DNA of 64,000 nt, from positions 715,807,202 to 715,871,201 of the forward strand of contig NC_064617.1 in the NCBI RefSeq assembly GCF_023898315.1. Direction: 5' to 3'. The stretch comes from Schistocerca nitens. Its lineage: Eukaryota > Arthropoda > Insecta > Orthoptera > Acrididae. Position numbers and translations under genes: made by a program. The notes below the pieces were generated by a model that saw only the letters and a list, made by a program, of their open reading frames with translations, did not search any database and had not been told where the DNA came from. Below are positions 29,902 through 42,859 of the stretch, piece by piece. Within the stretch, counting starts at the first letter, position 1. Each line of letters begins with the position of its first letter.

Positions 29902-32900
29902 GTGAGTACAGTACTCTGGTCTTCTACGGGACCCTTGCGTCATCCCACCGCGGTCGTGCTTGTTGCGCGCCTTTCAGGCGTTAAGGGGCTTTTTCCTACT
30001 CCACTGTCCAAGTGTGTATCCGAGAAGCCTCATTACCCCCGGGTCAGAACCGTGTATCTGTATTGGAGTATTTACATACACAAACTATGCATTTAAAGGA
30101 CCTGCCTTACGCAGAAATCTATGCCTCCAATGCCCTCGACATCTTGCGGATCATCTATGTTATGCTTAGAAACGCTTCTCCAACACTTTCGCACAATTTT
30201 TCATTAGTCTTGTGCCGATGTTGAGTCCCGGAATGAGTTTTATGGCGTTGTTAAGTCCAGGCAAGTATAACAACATTCCAGCCCGTATCATAACATGAGG
30301 CTGTTGGGTTTTCCAAATCTTGGAACATTGTGGAGATTTTCTTTAGACTAGGAAAACCATATTCCCCTATGTTCATTAGACGATATCTTTGGAAATTGGG
30401 CCAAGAAAGCACGGCAGATTGCAATTCGTTCCTGTAGGTCATCAGATAATTCATTAATAAACTTTTTCTCAAATCCTTTCATTTTCAAATATTCTTGAAT
30501 GTGATCATGCATAGAGCGACGGCAGCAGACATTTTCTCTCGCGTTTTCATAGAATAGAGGACCTCTCGTACACTCTGTTGATAGGGTGCCCGTATGGTTT
30601 GCCCTAACTGCTTAATTTTTAACTACATTTTTCCAAGCTTTGCGGAGACACAATGCTTTGAGTTATTATGTTGGATAATGTCAGTAATCAAGGTTAGATG
30701 TAACTGACAGTAAAAACGGCACTTTGGAATGTTAGCAAGGAAAAACAAGTCTAGCTGGGGGATGTTCCTTCCACAAACAGAGTAATTTCCTGATTTTAAT
30801 CTCCCCACCTCGCTGACAATGCTGTCTTGCAGGCATGCAGCTGCAATGTATTTTAATATGTGAAAGATAAGACTTCCTCGGGATGCTCATTAGTGGTGGT
30901 GATTATTCGCACGACATACATGGTCGATTTCGGAATAGACAATGCATCATTTGTTTTGGTTGGTACACTCCACGATTAGTCTACGTTTCGTATGTACTGC
31001 CAAAAAGTTTTCACATGATTTTACGTGATCTTACCTACTTTTGTAAAAATGGTATGGTAGGGTAGGGTGTATTTTGTGACAGGGTACCGACGATTATCGG
31101 ATATCCCAGAATGGAAGTATTTCATTGAGTCGGTACAGTTGTCATTAGTTTCCTTGATATATCTGAAGATGGTATGTTTCGAAATCGGTAATGAGCGTAA
31201 GTTATATGAATAACCGGCAGCAATAAATTTCCGAATAACTCGCGGCATAAAATAAACTCTTGGGGGGCAGCCGTAGTACTTTCGATGTAAGCCGAATGAA
31301 GGATTTCTGTCTGACGTAGCAAGTTCGAAACTGAGGCTTAAGTTTTTTGAGATTATTGCGTGCAGGAGGACAATAACATCGTTCTCACCTTCCGCCCCCC
31401 CCCCCCCTCCCCTTCTCCTCACTGCAGTACCCCCTTCACAAGGTATTACTCAAGTTATATTCTGACAGTTGTTTACTGTAATCAGCTCACAAGCTACGTT
31501 CGCGGTAGGAGACTGGTTTCACTGTCGATATTATCGTATCAAATGTTGATCAACGCGTGAAGGTCAAAGCGGATAATGGTGTGCCATATTATAAGTTCAT
31601 TACAGGAAGACATCATCAAGCTCTCAACAGCACGACACTGCTCGATTTAAAATTTTTATGGTGAAATTTTTATACTTGGTGACCCACCTGATACCTTTCC
31701 ACGTTTAAGGTGATGCTATCAATGTTAAGAAGACTAGAGACCTGTACGTTCCACTAAAATCTTGATTTCGTTTACAAGACAGTTCCCCTTTGCAGCGTGG
31801 TTAGTTGGTGTAAAGTTAGACCTTGCCTGCTTCAATTACCGATCGAAATTTTTGAAGTAAATACGGGGATAAGTGTTATTCTAGTCCTCCTCTTGCAGAT
31901 AAGTACTATAGAGTGAAGGAATAATTTGTGGTAGTGCAAAGATGGGACCATGTTCGATTAGCCATAAGTAGTTTCCTCTTAATGTCTCTCACTTGTCCAG
32001 ATAACATTTACAACAATACGGCAAAGTGCTCGGAGACTGTGGAAAAGAAATTAACTTCTAATAAGCAACTGGGATGCTCTAAGATATCGGACTCAACCCC
32101 TCCTCCCCTCCGTTCGGTTACGTGGCATTAGTAGTGGAAGACTCACTGTAATGCCCGTGTAACAGGAAATTCGCTAAGAGGAAAGTTTCCCGTGTTTTCC
32201 TTATACTAGGACGGACTAAAATAGCATACCGTATTCGCTCTTGCTCCTAGTGTGATTCGAATCTCCGCTTGGAAATGTGCAGGAATGGCAGAGAGCAAGA
32301 GAGTTGCAGTTCTGACGAAACCGCTACACGGCCTTCCTCTCCCACAACTGCAACTTTGCGAAATTCGACCTACCGCGGTTCGGCGAATCTCCTTCTGGGT
32401 TTTCCATCCCTTTCAGGAACTCCCATATTAATCCCACTCTCGTTTAACGCAGCGATAAATCGTTATTGTTCTTTATTCTAATAGATTCTCAGAATGTTTG
32501 GTATGTTTTTCCGCGACCTTAGATTTTGACCTTGTCATGACGTCCGGAGGACATGGAAGAGGATTCGCGGCGCAGTCAGGCTCATACCATGTCCAATCGG
32601 TGCAATAGGTGACTTAAGATTTGTGAACTACACATTGGACGTAACTAGCCTTTTGAGAGGCTAATGTGTTATACGAATTTCTATTTACCGCCATTTCTGT
32701 TTCACTCTCGAGAGGGATACTGTCCTTTTTTTGAAACTGTCCTGATGAAAACCCTGAATATGCGCAATTTTAAAATGCTGGAAACAGCACTGGTTGAAAC
32801 CCTCTCTACAAATGACTCCTAGGAAGAGCAAGAGGACAAAAAATTGAGGAAAGTGTCTGAAAATTCCTTTTGATGAGGTTAACTCGACCATATTAGACAA

Positions 32901-33294
32901 TATTGATCTCCCTCACTTGCCGTTATCCAGGACCATTGTGATAATATTGAATGTTTTATATGTGTACACCCATTTTCAGTGTACGCAATTGCTTGTCGGC
33001 AAACTTACCATTAATAAATCAAAATTAAGGGTTCACCCTTTAGCATTGATTCGTTCCAATTACTGGGTGACAAGCATCGCTAAGTTCGTAACTGACCTGC
33101 AGAGGGATGCAGGATGTCAATAGTTTAGTCATTATAGTCGAACGCCTCAGTGCGGTATTTCCTATAAGCCTGTAGGTAGCGAGAAGCACCTGTAAGAATG
33201 TGTCCCGTGGGAGGCTGGGTCTCGTTGGTGCCAGAGATGATGGACAGGGATAGTCGCCGATGCTGTTGTCGGGCCCGGCGCGCTCTCTCCCCAG
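29902..33294 (+). other. ovo: Putative ovo intron 1, little recognisable repeat
   Basis: Starts with consensus GTGAGT and ends with gcgctctctccccag if the candidate exon 2 is right. I see no transposon, only a C run near 31386-31397. Short frames have no domain. Confidence 0.5.
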
Positions 33295-33444
33295 CTCTTA
33301 ACATGACAATGAGCGCCCAGGAATGCACCGGGGGCGAGGGTCCCGACTCCACGGCAGTGCACCTTCCCGTCAAGGGGCCACAACTAATACCTTCTGACGT
33401 CTACTACGTGCCTTCTGGAGGGTCACTCTGGGGTCCTGCAACAT
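33295..33444 (+). CDS. ovo: Candidate second coding exon of ovo
   Basis: Preceded by a strong pyrimidine tract and AG (ctctctccccag, 33283-33294). The upstream ovo exon leaves one base (G), and this segment supplies CT to complete an Ala codon and stays open: ALNMTMSAQECTGGEGPDST, then LPVKGPQLIPSDVYYVPSGG, then SLWGPA. The segment is GC-richer than the surroundings and looks like protein sequence. The donor is less sure; GTAATT at 33445 is my choice, but its context (acat) is weak. The match of phase and acceptor is seen in sequence; assignment to Ovo is inference, as I cannot align it. It could instead be a chance frame or an alternative exon. Confidence 0.45.
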
Positions 33445-34741
33445 GTAATTATGTGGATCATATTACACGCTAAGTGATCACAGTAGTTCGGTTCGCAGTT
33501 GGCTGTCTCCTGTGTACTACTTTATTAGTTGGTTGCGTGAAATGTTCACTTTCCTTTTGTATAGTGTTATGCATCACCGAATTTGCTGGATAGACAAACA
33601 AGCAATACACCTCTCCTCTTCCCGGAACAGTCGCGTCCATCTACCTCTGTAAGAGGACTCGCAAACTCTAAACTTTCGTGATTACAACAACTTATACATT
33701 CATTGGTTCATCTCCATGGTCATGTAAAATGTGTGAATCACGGAGAAAACGAAATCAGCTTTGGAAGTATTGTAGCACATAATGCTTTCAGAACTGCATG
33801 CCACACTTGCTAGAAGTTAGGCGTAGTCCGCCTGCGTGCTAAACAGACGGTTAAATGTCTCCGGACTTTCTTGGTTACTTTCAGATTACTGTCAGGATTT
33901 TCGATAAGTTAAAACCTTTAATAACAAGAGTATTATGCAGACATTCCGAATTTTCATCTCCGAAGTGGAATCATTTCATGTATAAGCAAAACCTGGGTCC
34001 TAGATTCCGTAGATGTCAAAGCAAGCATATGCGTCATGTGTGTTTAAATTGGTTTAGTAACAGCACAACGTATTTAAAATCATATACATAAAGTGTCTGA
34101 TACCTTCCCTAGACACACAAAACGTTTGCACTGGAGACTTCAATAGTGGATCAGAAGAGGAGCCTTAAAAACTTAACTCCCGTGTTGTTGCCACAGGTAG
34201 CGTGTATCACGAATATTGTATGTAAACTATACGCCTAGTAAATATTTCTGAGGTGGGAGAAAAACTTTTTATTCAGTTTCTTAACTTAAAACTCCATTCC
34301 GGGAAAAATTCAATGGTTCTCTCAAGACATCTCGGTTTTTCACTTTTTTACATTTAATACACGCGAACCCGACGAAATCTTTCAGCATTGAGGAATAATC
34401 AGCGAGGTGGTTGTTTTAGTGCGATGTTTCACAATGTTTCATAACATCCCGTCAAGAAAGCACAAGCATTTACTCTTCTACCCAGTAGTGAGTTAGCAGG
34501 CTATGTTAACTAAAAACAATCGTACCAGTTAGCTCTTTCTAAAACTTAGAGCCCATCAGTTCTTAGAACATTTACTCGATTCTACTGTTTATCCTGCTGC
34601 CTCATAAAGCGCAGAACTTGATGGCTGAACGAGAAAAGTTCGTAAAATATTGTTGAATCTCAGCGTGCTCCGACTCTGTGCTTACTGCCCAATCAATGAT
34701 GTAACCCGTCTTCTTATAGAAGGCATATTATTAGGTTTGCA
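33445..34741 (+). other. Putative ovo intron, no repeat recognised
   Basis: AT-rich sequence with no long frame. It ends at the LINE insertion site. Confidence 0.35.
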
Positions 34742-34754
34742 TTAGTTGCTTCAT

Positions 34755-36278
34755 CTCCCACCGTCCTTACGACTCGGTCCCGTTGCTCTCCCACTCGTGG
34801 AGACAATCAAATTTTTAGGCCTTACCTTTGACAGGAAACTTAGCTGGTCTCCACATGTGTCATATTTGGCCGCCCGTTGTACCCGTTCTTTAAATGTCCT
34901 CCGTGTTCTCAGTGGTATGTCGTGGGGAGCGGATCGAACCATCCTACTTCGTCTATATCGGTCGATCGTCCGCTCCAAGCTGGATTATGGGAGCTTCGTA
35001 TACTCCTCTGCACGGCCATCCATCTTACGCCGCCTCAACTCCATACAACATCGGGGTTTACGACTTGCGATCGGAGCATTTTATACCAGTCCCGTAGAGA
35101 GTCTTCATGCTGACGCTGGCGAATTGCCACTCACCTACCGGCGCGATATACTGCTTTGTCGGTATGCCTGTCGGCTACTGTCAATGCCCGACCATCCTTC
35201 TTATCGTTCCTTTTTTGACGACTCTCTTGACCTTCAATACGGGTTGTATGTCTCTGCCTTGCTACCCCCTGGAGTTCGCTTTCGTCGCCTCCTTCAACAC
35301 CTTCATTTTTCACTCCCTGCAACCTTTCGAGTGGGCGAGAGCCGCACGCCACCTTGGCTCCAGGCTCAGGTCCGCGTTCACCTCGACCTCAGCTCGCTCC
35401 CAAAAGAGGTCACCCCCGGTTCGGTCTACCACTCCCGTTTTTTGGAACTTCGTTCGAAGTTCAACAACATGACTTTCATTTATACAGATGGCTCTAAGAC
35501 CAATGACGGGGTCGGGTGTTCCTTTATTGTCGGGGCACAAAGTTTCCAATACCGGCTCCATGGCCATTGTTCGGTCTTCACAGCTGAGCTCTTTGCCCTC
35601 TACCAGGCTGTTCTGTACATCTGCCGCCACCGACATTCTGCTTATGTCATCTGCTCAGATTCTCTGAGCGCCATCCAGAGCCTCAGTGCTCCGTACCCGG
35701 TTCACCCTTTCGTACACCGGATCCAACGCTCTCTTCAGCAGCTGGTGGACGTCGGTACGCCGGTTAGCTTTATGTGGGTTCCTGGCCATGTCGGTATCCC
35801 TGGGAACGAAGCTGCAGATGCCGCGGCCAAGGCTGCGGTCCTCCAGCCTCGGACAGCTTCTTGTTGTGTCCCTTCGTCCGATTTTAGCAGGGTCATTTGT
35901 CGGCGCGTTGTGTCGCTGTGGCATGCCGATTGGGCTGCACTTACCGACAACAAGCTTCGGGCCTTAAAACCTCTTCCCGTGGCTTGGACGTCCTCCTCAC
36001 GCCCTTCTCGGCGGGAGGAGGTCGTTTTAGCAAGGTTAAGAATTGGACACTGCCGGTTCAGCCATCGCCATCTGCTGACGGCTGCGCCGGCGCCGTTCTG
36101 CCCATGTGGGCACTTGCTGACAGTTCGTCACATTTTAATGTCCTGTCCCGATCTTAAAACACTGCGCCTCGATCTTAACCTGCCTACTACTTTAGATGCC
36201 ATTTTAGCGGATGACCCACGAGCAGCTGCTCGTGTTCTTTGTTTTATCAATTTGACAAACCTCGCTAAGGCCATTTGA
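34755..36278 (+). pseudogene. LINE polyprotein C-terminal part with RNase H
   Basis: The open frame continues from the 5' truncation to the stop at 36276-36278, about 507 codons. It starts at the thumb region of the reverse transcriptase (LVETIKFLGLTFDRKLSWSP, LDYGSFVYSSARPSILRRLN), then has an RNase H domain with its acidic residues in place: FIYTDGSK (Asp), FTAELFALYQ (Glu), VICSDSLSAIQ (Asp), WVPGHVGIPGNEAADAAAKA (Asp). A Cys/His stretch follows (CPCGHLLTVRHILMSC). RNase H plus this order marks the I group. No ATG remains and the polymerase core is absent, so it cannot retrotranspose. Confidence 0.9.
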
Positions 36279-36443
36279 TGATGTTTTTTAATCCTATGCC
36301 TGTCAGTCTGTCTTTTATTGTGTTTTCCCTTTTAGTTGTTGTTGTCAACTTGTGCCTCGCGGTGCATTCTTAGAGTAGTCAGGGCGCTAATGACCACTGA
36401 AGTTGTGCGCCCGAAAACCACAAAAAAAAAAAAAAAAAAAAAA
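34755..36443 (+). mobile_element. I-clade LINE, 5'-truncated, in intron
   Basis: Flanked by a 13 bp duplication with one mismatch (ttagttgcttcat at 34742-34754, taagttgcttcat at 36444-36456). Ends with a 3' UTR (gcgcccgaaaaccac) and an A run of about 22 (36422-36443). It is in the same orientation as ovo. The remaining coding frame is unbroken, so the insertion is young. Confidence 0.93.
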
Positions 36444-39400
36444 TAAGTTGCTTCATACAGCTTTCATAGGATCTAGAAACTAAATTCATTAGTTACATGC
36501 ACAGTTGCATTCCTATTATTCACAAGCGCCTGTTTTCCTGATATTTTAAAAGTTGTCATTTGTGGAGATTGGGGGAGGGGCCTTACGTTTGTTGGACTTC
36601 TAAGTAGGAGTTCAGAAACAGAAATTTTAGTACGGCTCTGCACTGAGACGTTCTGATTACATTCCGTGCTTAGCCGCTTCAGAACTTGGACTTTCTTACG
36701 CACCTTAGGAACTATAATTCCTTCGGTTTGAGTACCATGTACTGTTATGTATCCCATACTTTACTTGCAGCATCATTTGTTAATATGAAGTGTCAAATTG
36801 CCGCCGTGGTCCGAAGTCCTCTGTAATCTGTGGATGCCCTGTACTGGCTTGTTACTTAAAAAACACTGCGGAGTTCAAATCTGCATTCAGGATGTAGAGA
36901 GCTGCACTTATTAGTCTAAAGTAACATTTAGCATGGAATTTAACGTAATAACAGCTTGCCTAGAAATCAGTATACCAATACGATACTGCAATTTTTTAAA
37001 TTCCCGGTCCGTTTTGACAGGCGAAGAGGACGATTTCCAGGGACCTCGTATCATCCTTCCGCTTTGTGTTGCTGCCGTAAATAGACATCGGACAAACCGC
37101 TTCTGCATCAGCAGGCGTCAGCTGTGACAGTTCCTTATGATATTTATGAGAGCGTTACGTGCTTAACGACCCCTTGTTATTTCTAGAAAAGACAAGCAAA
37201 ACAGAAGATTAAGTAATTTTCCTATTTGGGTTAATAGGCTTATTGGCCCAAAACTTCTAAGTTTTTGGAGCTGCACGTGAAAGCACCGTTGACGTATTAA
37301 TTTAATATTATGCTAAATTAATTCATCCTTTCTTCCTCTCCATTGGCCTTACCGAGGGAGTGTGTGCAGTGTTGCAATCGGGAGAAACACAATGCATCTA
37401 CCCGTTCTGATTAATATTTTCATTTTTTTCTCTAAATAATGTGAATTTTCGGATAGTGTCTTCAAGTACACGTTCGCGTTTCTCCTCATTGATTGCCCAG
37501 ATCCCGTCGTACTTGGTCTTTGATGCCCTGACGCAAAGTAGTTGTCCTTTAGTCTTCGTTTAGTTTCCGATTCCCAGTTTGCTATCTCAGTCTACTAGAA
37601 TGGTAACACGTATCACGTACAAATCTTAGATGAGTGACTAAAGTAGTTCATAAGTTAGCCGAAATGACGAATGAATAAACCCGGATAGGTGCACCGGAGT
37701 TGACCTAAACTCTAATACACGCGACAAACAGTTCTGGTTGAAGAAGCTACAACTGCAGACTGCTTAGTGAACGGACTACGGTTCAGAGTAAGTATGCGGA
37801 CCATTTTACCCAGTGCGTAACATGGGTACGGGAACCAGACAGGGAGTTAATTGCCCCATTCCTCCTTAGGAATGTACTTGGTCTCCAGTACCGCTGTGGA
37901 GTCGGCCTTTTATTTAGCCGAGTGACTTGCTTCCGCCTCGGCGCAGGTGCACGTTGTTGAGTAACTTTTAAAGTCGCACGTGTGCTCAGAGTTTACCGCT
38001 AGAAGCGTCCGCTGCAACCTCTCACCTGGGGGCCGTACGTTCACAGCTGCAACTCCAGCACAGCCTGCCACTGGTGCTTACCCCACCTACTATGGATCCG
38101 AAGATGTGATTCATGTCCATTGTATCCTGAAACTAATCATGTGCAGGTGTTAGAGGGAGAGAGAGGGAGAGATTATCTGGACACTAAGGATGCAAAAATT
38201 TTAATCAGATGTGTGCTGTCGGACGCATATAGAAAAATAAGTGACAAGGCCAATTCCTTTGAATATTGAAGTGGTTTATCACAAATTGTTCCATCGCATG
38301 TTGTATTCAGATAGCATTCTGATCTGTGAGGAATCTTACCCAGGGAGTTAATGAAGACAGCTAAAATTTGACGGTCGGCTTACAACCGAGCATAAAACTA
38401 GACCAATGTGAATTTTAATGTGACGGAATCATCAAAGTCAGAAAGCACGAGGGGTACAGTGACTTGTTTGGGATACTAATATGATGATGAAAGTGCTACC
38501 ACAAATAGTGAATAGCATCGTGATAACTTGAACAACGTCAAAGAATATAATACATAATAATTGTCGTATGGAGTTGTTCGGTGGTTTGGGCCTTAGCTCT
38601 TCAGCCGCTTAAATCGACAAGTTTATTTGCAAGTGTAGACACCTTTACTCTTTTCAGAGTTCAAATGTTGCTCGACGGTTCGTAGACGGTTCAAAGCGAG
38701 ACGAACTAATCACTTTGTCTGGCAACCATATTTTCCTCCCAGCTTTCTTCCTCTGTTCAAATTACATTACAATAGACTTCGGCACCTGCGAGTCCAGTTT
38801 AAAGCCCCTGAACGTGCACTTCGTATGTTGATGAGGGCACTCATCTACATAGATACGAATTATTGGGATCTAAATGTAATAAAGGTAATTACTAATTACA
38901 GTACCTACTTGAGGGCCTACTATGTCTGGTTTTGCTCCGGAACTAGGTTTAGCTTTTGGGTTCTCGGTTATGCAAAGAGGGTTTTACATTTATTTAAAGT
39001 ACATCGCAGAATAATTTGAAAATTTGCATGAATAACAGCTGAGAAATAATTGTCATGATAATGTGGTAGTTGAAAACCCAACAAACTAGTTTCATTAAAC
39101 TTCTAAATTATTAAAACAAGCTCCGGAACACTAATATGAAGAACATACATGTGAATTTAGCTGAGTTTGTTCAACTCCTGTGACCGTTCGAAAGTAAGAA
39201 AATGAGTCTTTTAACCTTGCGATAATGCAATCGGCAGATAAGGTGGACTACAGTAAAGTCGCAGCCCTCTGGGACGACAGCGGTACGGTTTGCCCAAGGT
39301 CAGAGATAACTAGTAGAGCTGCGTGTTTCCTTGCGCCTTTAGCGTTTTCTCCACGGTGGATTGTTAGATGCTTTAACGTAGACCATTTACTTCTTTCGCA

Positions 39401-40676
39401 CCGACTTCCCCACAAAGGACAATTTTACTAAAATCAGACTCCATATAATTTGAGCTTTTCATGTACCATGACGATCACATCTGAGGGTGGTAATAAATTG
39501 CTGAAACCGGTAAAGTGAATATTGCAGTAATTACGTGGTAGTGGCGAAATAATTTTACAAGCTTGTAAATAGACCAGCACCGTTACCGAATGTGTCAAGT
39601 AATGGTGTTTAAATTCAGCCGTACTAAAAGCACTCACAGAGAATCATTCAAATTGGTTCAGTTAATGTAGTTAACAATATCTTTCGGAATTGTACTGGGT
39701 CGTCTTGAACTATTAGTAACTTCGGTACGATGGCATAAAATAGTCTTTTGATCAATTCTACATTAGAAAATATTGCAGAAAATATTTATTTAAACATTGT
39801 TGACAGTATAGAGGAATCACTGCATGGTAACGATGGAAAATGTTCTCGAGATTTGTCCAGTCGCCTATTTTTTCTAATATTTCTAGGTCATAACTACATT
39901 TTCTTCGTTGTCTTCCTCAAGAGCTGGGGCTGACACTCATGATAGCGCCTATCTATTATTGTTTGTGGCATCCTCCAAATATTTGTAGTGAACAACCATA
40001 CTCTTGCACACGAGAGCAGTCTCTGATTTAATAACCCATGGTACACTTACGTCCAGTTTCTTCTCTGTGAGAAGTGTTATACAGATAGCTTATTCTGAAC
40101 AAAGTAGTTTCCTTTTAACAGTATGTTAATTTTCTCATTCATTGCCTTTTGTAAATCATCCATTTGTTCAAACCGATCACCATTAAACTTCTTCTGGAGA
40201 TGTTTTGTTTCCCTGCAATCAGTTAAAAGTACTGAGACAAAGTGAACAAATTATCTGACGATAAACCTACAGTTAAAGTATTAAGAGTACTAGCAAATGA
40301 AACAAAAAATACTGTGGACATTAAGATAGGAAGGAAAAAGTAAATTATTTTATCAAGATCTTACCGTGTTTTAAAATCTTTCTGAAATAGCAATAATTGT
40401 TTCGATCTCTGCAAGTAAGCACATAGCATATGCTATTAAACTACGATATTATTGCACTTGGCCTGCGATGGTCGTTATCGGATACTTACGATGACGTTAC
40501 AGTAAACAAACACATTGGTGACTGAGGAAAACGCATCACACTGAACGCTTTCAGGACACTTGTACATACATTGTCAAGTGGTTCAACATGTCCTCGTGAT
40601 AAAACACGATGAAACCTCAGGACAAGCTGACCGAAGTGCCCCCACTCCCAGATGCAATAATATTGTAGCGAATAAA

Positions 40677-40678
<2 letters not shown>

Positions 40679-40750
<72 letters not shown>
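40679..40750. repeat. (CA)n microsatellite, about 72 bp
   Basis: Uninterrupted CA repeats followed directly by a short G run. Confidence 0.97.
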
Positions 40751-40752
<2 letters not shown>

Positions 40753-41962
40753 GGGGGAGAGGGGCTGATTGTCAGATTTTATGTCCACACAGTGCTCCTA
40801 AGTGGGCATCACTTCCGCGTGCTGTAACGAACCGTTAGCCACACCAGTTGGAGAAAAGTAAATTATTGTGCCACGCACCGTCAGAGGGCCAGCTTTCGGT
40901 TCAGACCTGTCAATATAAGGCAAAGACGAGTGAAATCTTTGCGTCTCTCCTCTGGCCAGCGCCACCCTCGGCCTTGGCCGCACGCCCGCAACCAGGAAGA
41001 CAGAGCGAGGTCGTTGAACTTCCATGTCCGCTGCGCTGCGTGGCCGCCGGCAAGCCCGCCGAGGAGACCTCTGTCGGCCGTCTCCACAAACTAGGAAACG
41101 CTCTATGCGTCACTTCTACCGCAACTAGAAAGGGTGGCGCGCAGTCTACACTGGACTCCACAGGATCCAGAAGAAATCCCAGCAGAGGAATCGAAACGTC
41201 GATCTTCTGAAGAAATATGTCGCGGCCTAACAAACTAGATGATTTTCAGTGGCTCTGTATCCATAGTAATGGATACAGAGACTGTACCAAGGTAAAAAAG
41301 TGATGCCACGGCGTAAGACTGCCCATGTGTCACGCTGCAAGAACTTTTTCGTCCGTGTCAAAGTGGCTTGGACTAATCATGTAGTAGCAGTTCAGTAAAA
41401 CTTGGAAACGGCTTGACCTACGAAAGATCATGACTGAACTGGGTAGTCCACTACGTTGTCTGAGAATACGGTACGATAAAGAATTTTTCTGTTAAAGGTT
41501 GACTGTATACACGGTGTCTTATCTGAGAGTTGACTGGTATTTGTTCCCACGGACCAAACAACCCAACAATATGCATACGAACAGTCTTCACCGTTGCATG
41601 TATCAACGAAAGACGGTGAGGACAGCTGATAGACGTGGTATTGTATGTCAGAGTGGGTGTGGTAAGCTTCCCCTTTCAGTAATTAACAAGATTGAAACAG
41701 CGGAGATGGCAAGAGTTTAACGTGCATGGCGTGCAGCCTCAGAAAAGTATCACTGGAAACGTTTCTCGTACCAACCTTTCCTCAAGAAACGAACTAGTCG
41801 ATTAACATAAAGTTTCTGATATTTCCCTGAGAATAATCTTGTAGAACAGTAGCTTAGTATAACAACTCATGCTGATTTTTTAAATTCTTACTACTCTAAT
41901 TGTAAGCTTACAAAACACAAATAAGATTCGAAGAACACTTTCATCACTGCATCAGGCCATTG

Positions 41963-41963
<1 letters not shown>

Positions 41964-42020
<57 letters not shown>
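41964..42020. repeat. (TA)n microsatellite
   Basis: Uninterrupted TA repeats of about 28 units. Confidence 0.96.
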
Positions 42021-42025
<5 letters not shown>

Positions 42026-42859
42026 GAGGGCGTAAAAACATCACTGCGTCCTCATAGTACTCTCGCAGGAAATAATTTGTGTACTAAACATACTGGGTTT
42101 TCAAACTTTCATCCAAGGAGCACTCGGTTAGCACTCTTCATACACAGTAGATTAACTGGTATTTGGCAATGACGAAATATAACCACAATGTTTGGTACCT
42201 GCTGAATAGAACAGATGCAAGTATTTCGCTCACAATACAATTAAAATTGATTTTGCTAACTAGAACAGATATTGTAAACATTTTGTCAACAGTACAGTTA
42301 AAACAGCTGCTTGCATTGGACATGGTGCGTGCGCCATCACATATTAAGAGTTAAGTTATCCTTTATAAAGGATTCAAAACACTTTTAACTCAGATGAAAT
42401 TTGTTTCCTGCCGTTAGGTAATACTAGTTTGACACACATTCCTAAGATGATTCGGCGCAAAAGCCTTGTCAACGTAATACATTTCAACAACACGTGTAAA
42501 TTAAGATATAGTCTCGTTCGGCTCTCGTCTGCAAGTTACGCTTGTTTGTGCAAAGTTAGTTTCACGAGAATCACAGGTACATGCAAGCACAAGGAAAACT
42601 TTACAAGACACAGTGCCAAAGGACAAGTTGGCTTATAATTTGTCTGAAAGAATACGTTTACAATCGCAAGGAGCAAAATAAGGTATTAGAGGGAGAGGAT
42701 TTTTCCAATAATCATTAAGGAAAAGGTTTATCGCCAGGTGTACTGCCGGTAGCTTAAGTGTAGAACCTAGTGGAACGCATTTTGCGTACTACTTTTGTAC
42801 ATAGCAGTAGCAAAAGGTCATAAAAATAGCAAATAGTTACGCGGGCCACATGCTATATA

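Larger units (their letters stand above)
36457..42857 (+). other. Long intronic stretch with almost no recognisable transposon
   Basis: Contains only simple repeats (CA run 40679-40750, TA run about 41964-42020), a 12 bp perfect hairpin at 41253-41280 and a GC-rich patch at 40930-41210. No domain in any frame. If the ovo call is right this is intron. Confidence 0.4.

Noticed and set aside
29902-29984. Extension of the ovo exon frame past 29901
   Set aside because: A consensus splice donor (ACAG|GTGAGT) ends the exon and the peptide beyond it does not look like Ovo.
40848-41210. 120-codon plus frame in the intron
   Set aside because: GC-rich patch with open frames on both strands; no domain, no convincing splice sites for the ovo phase.
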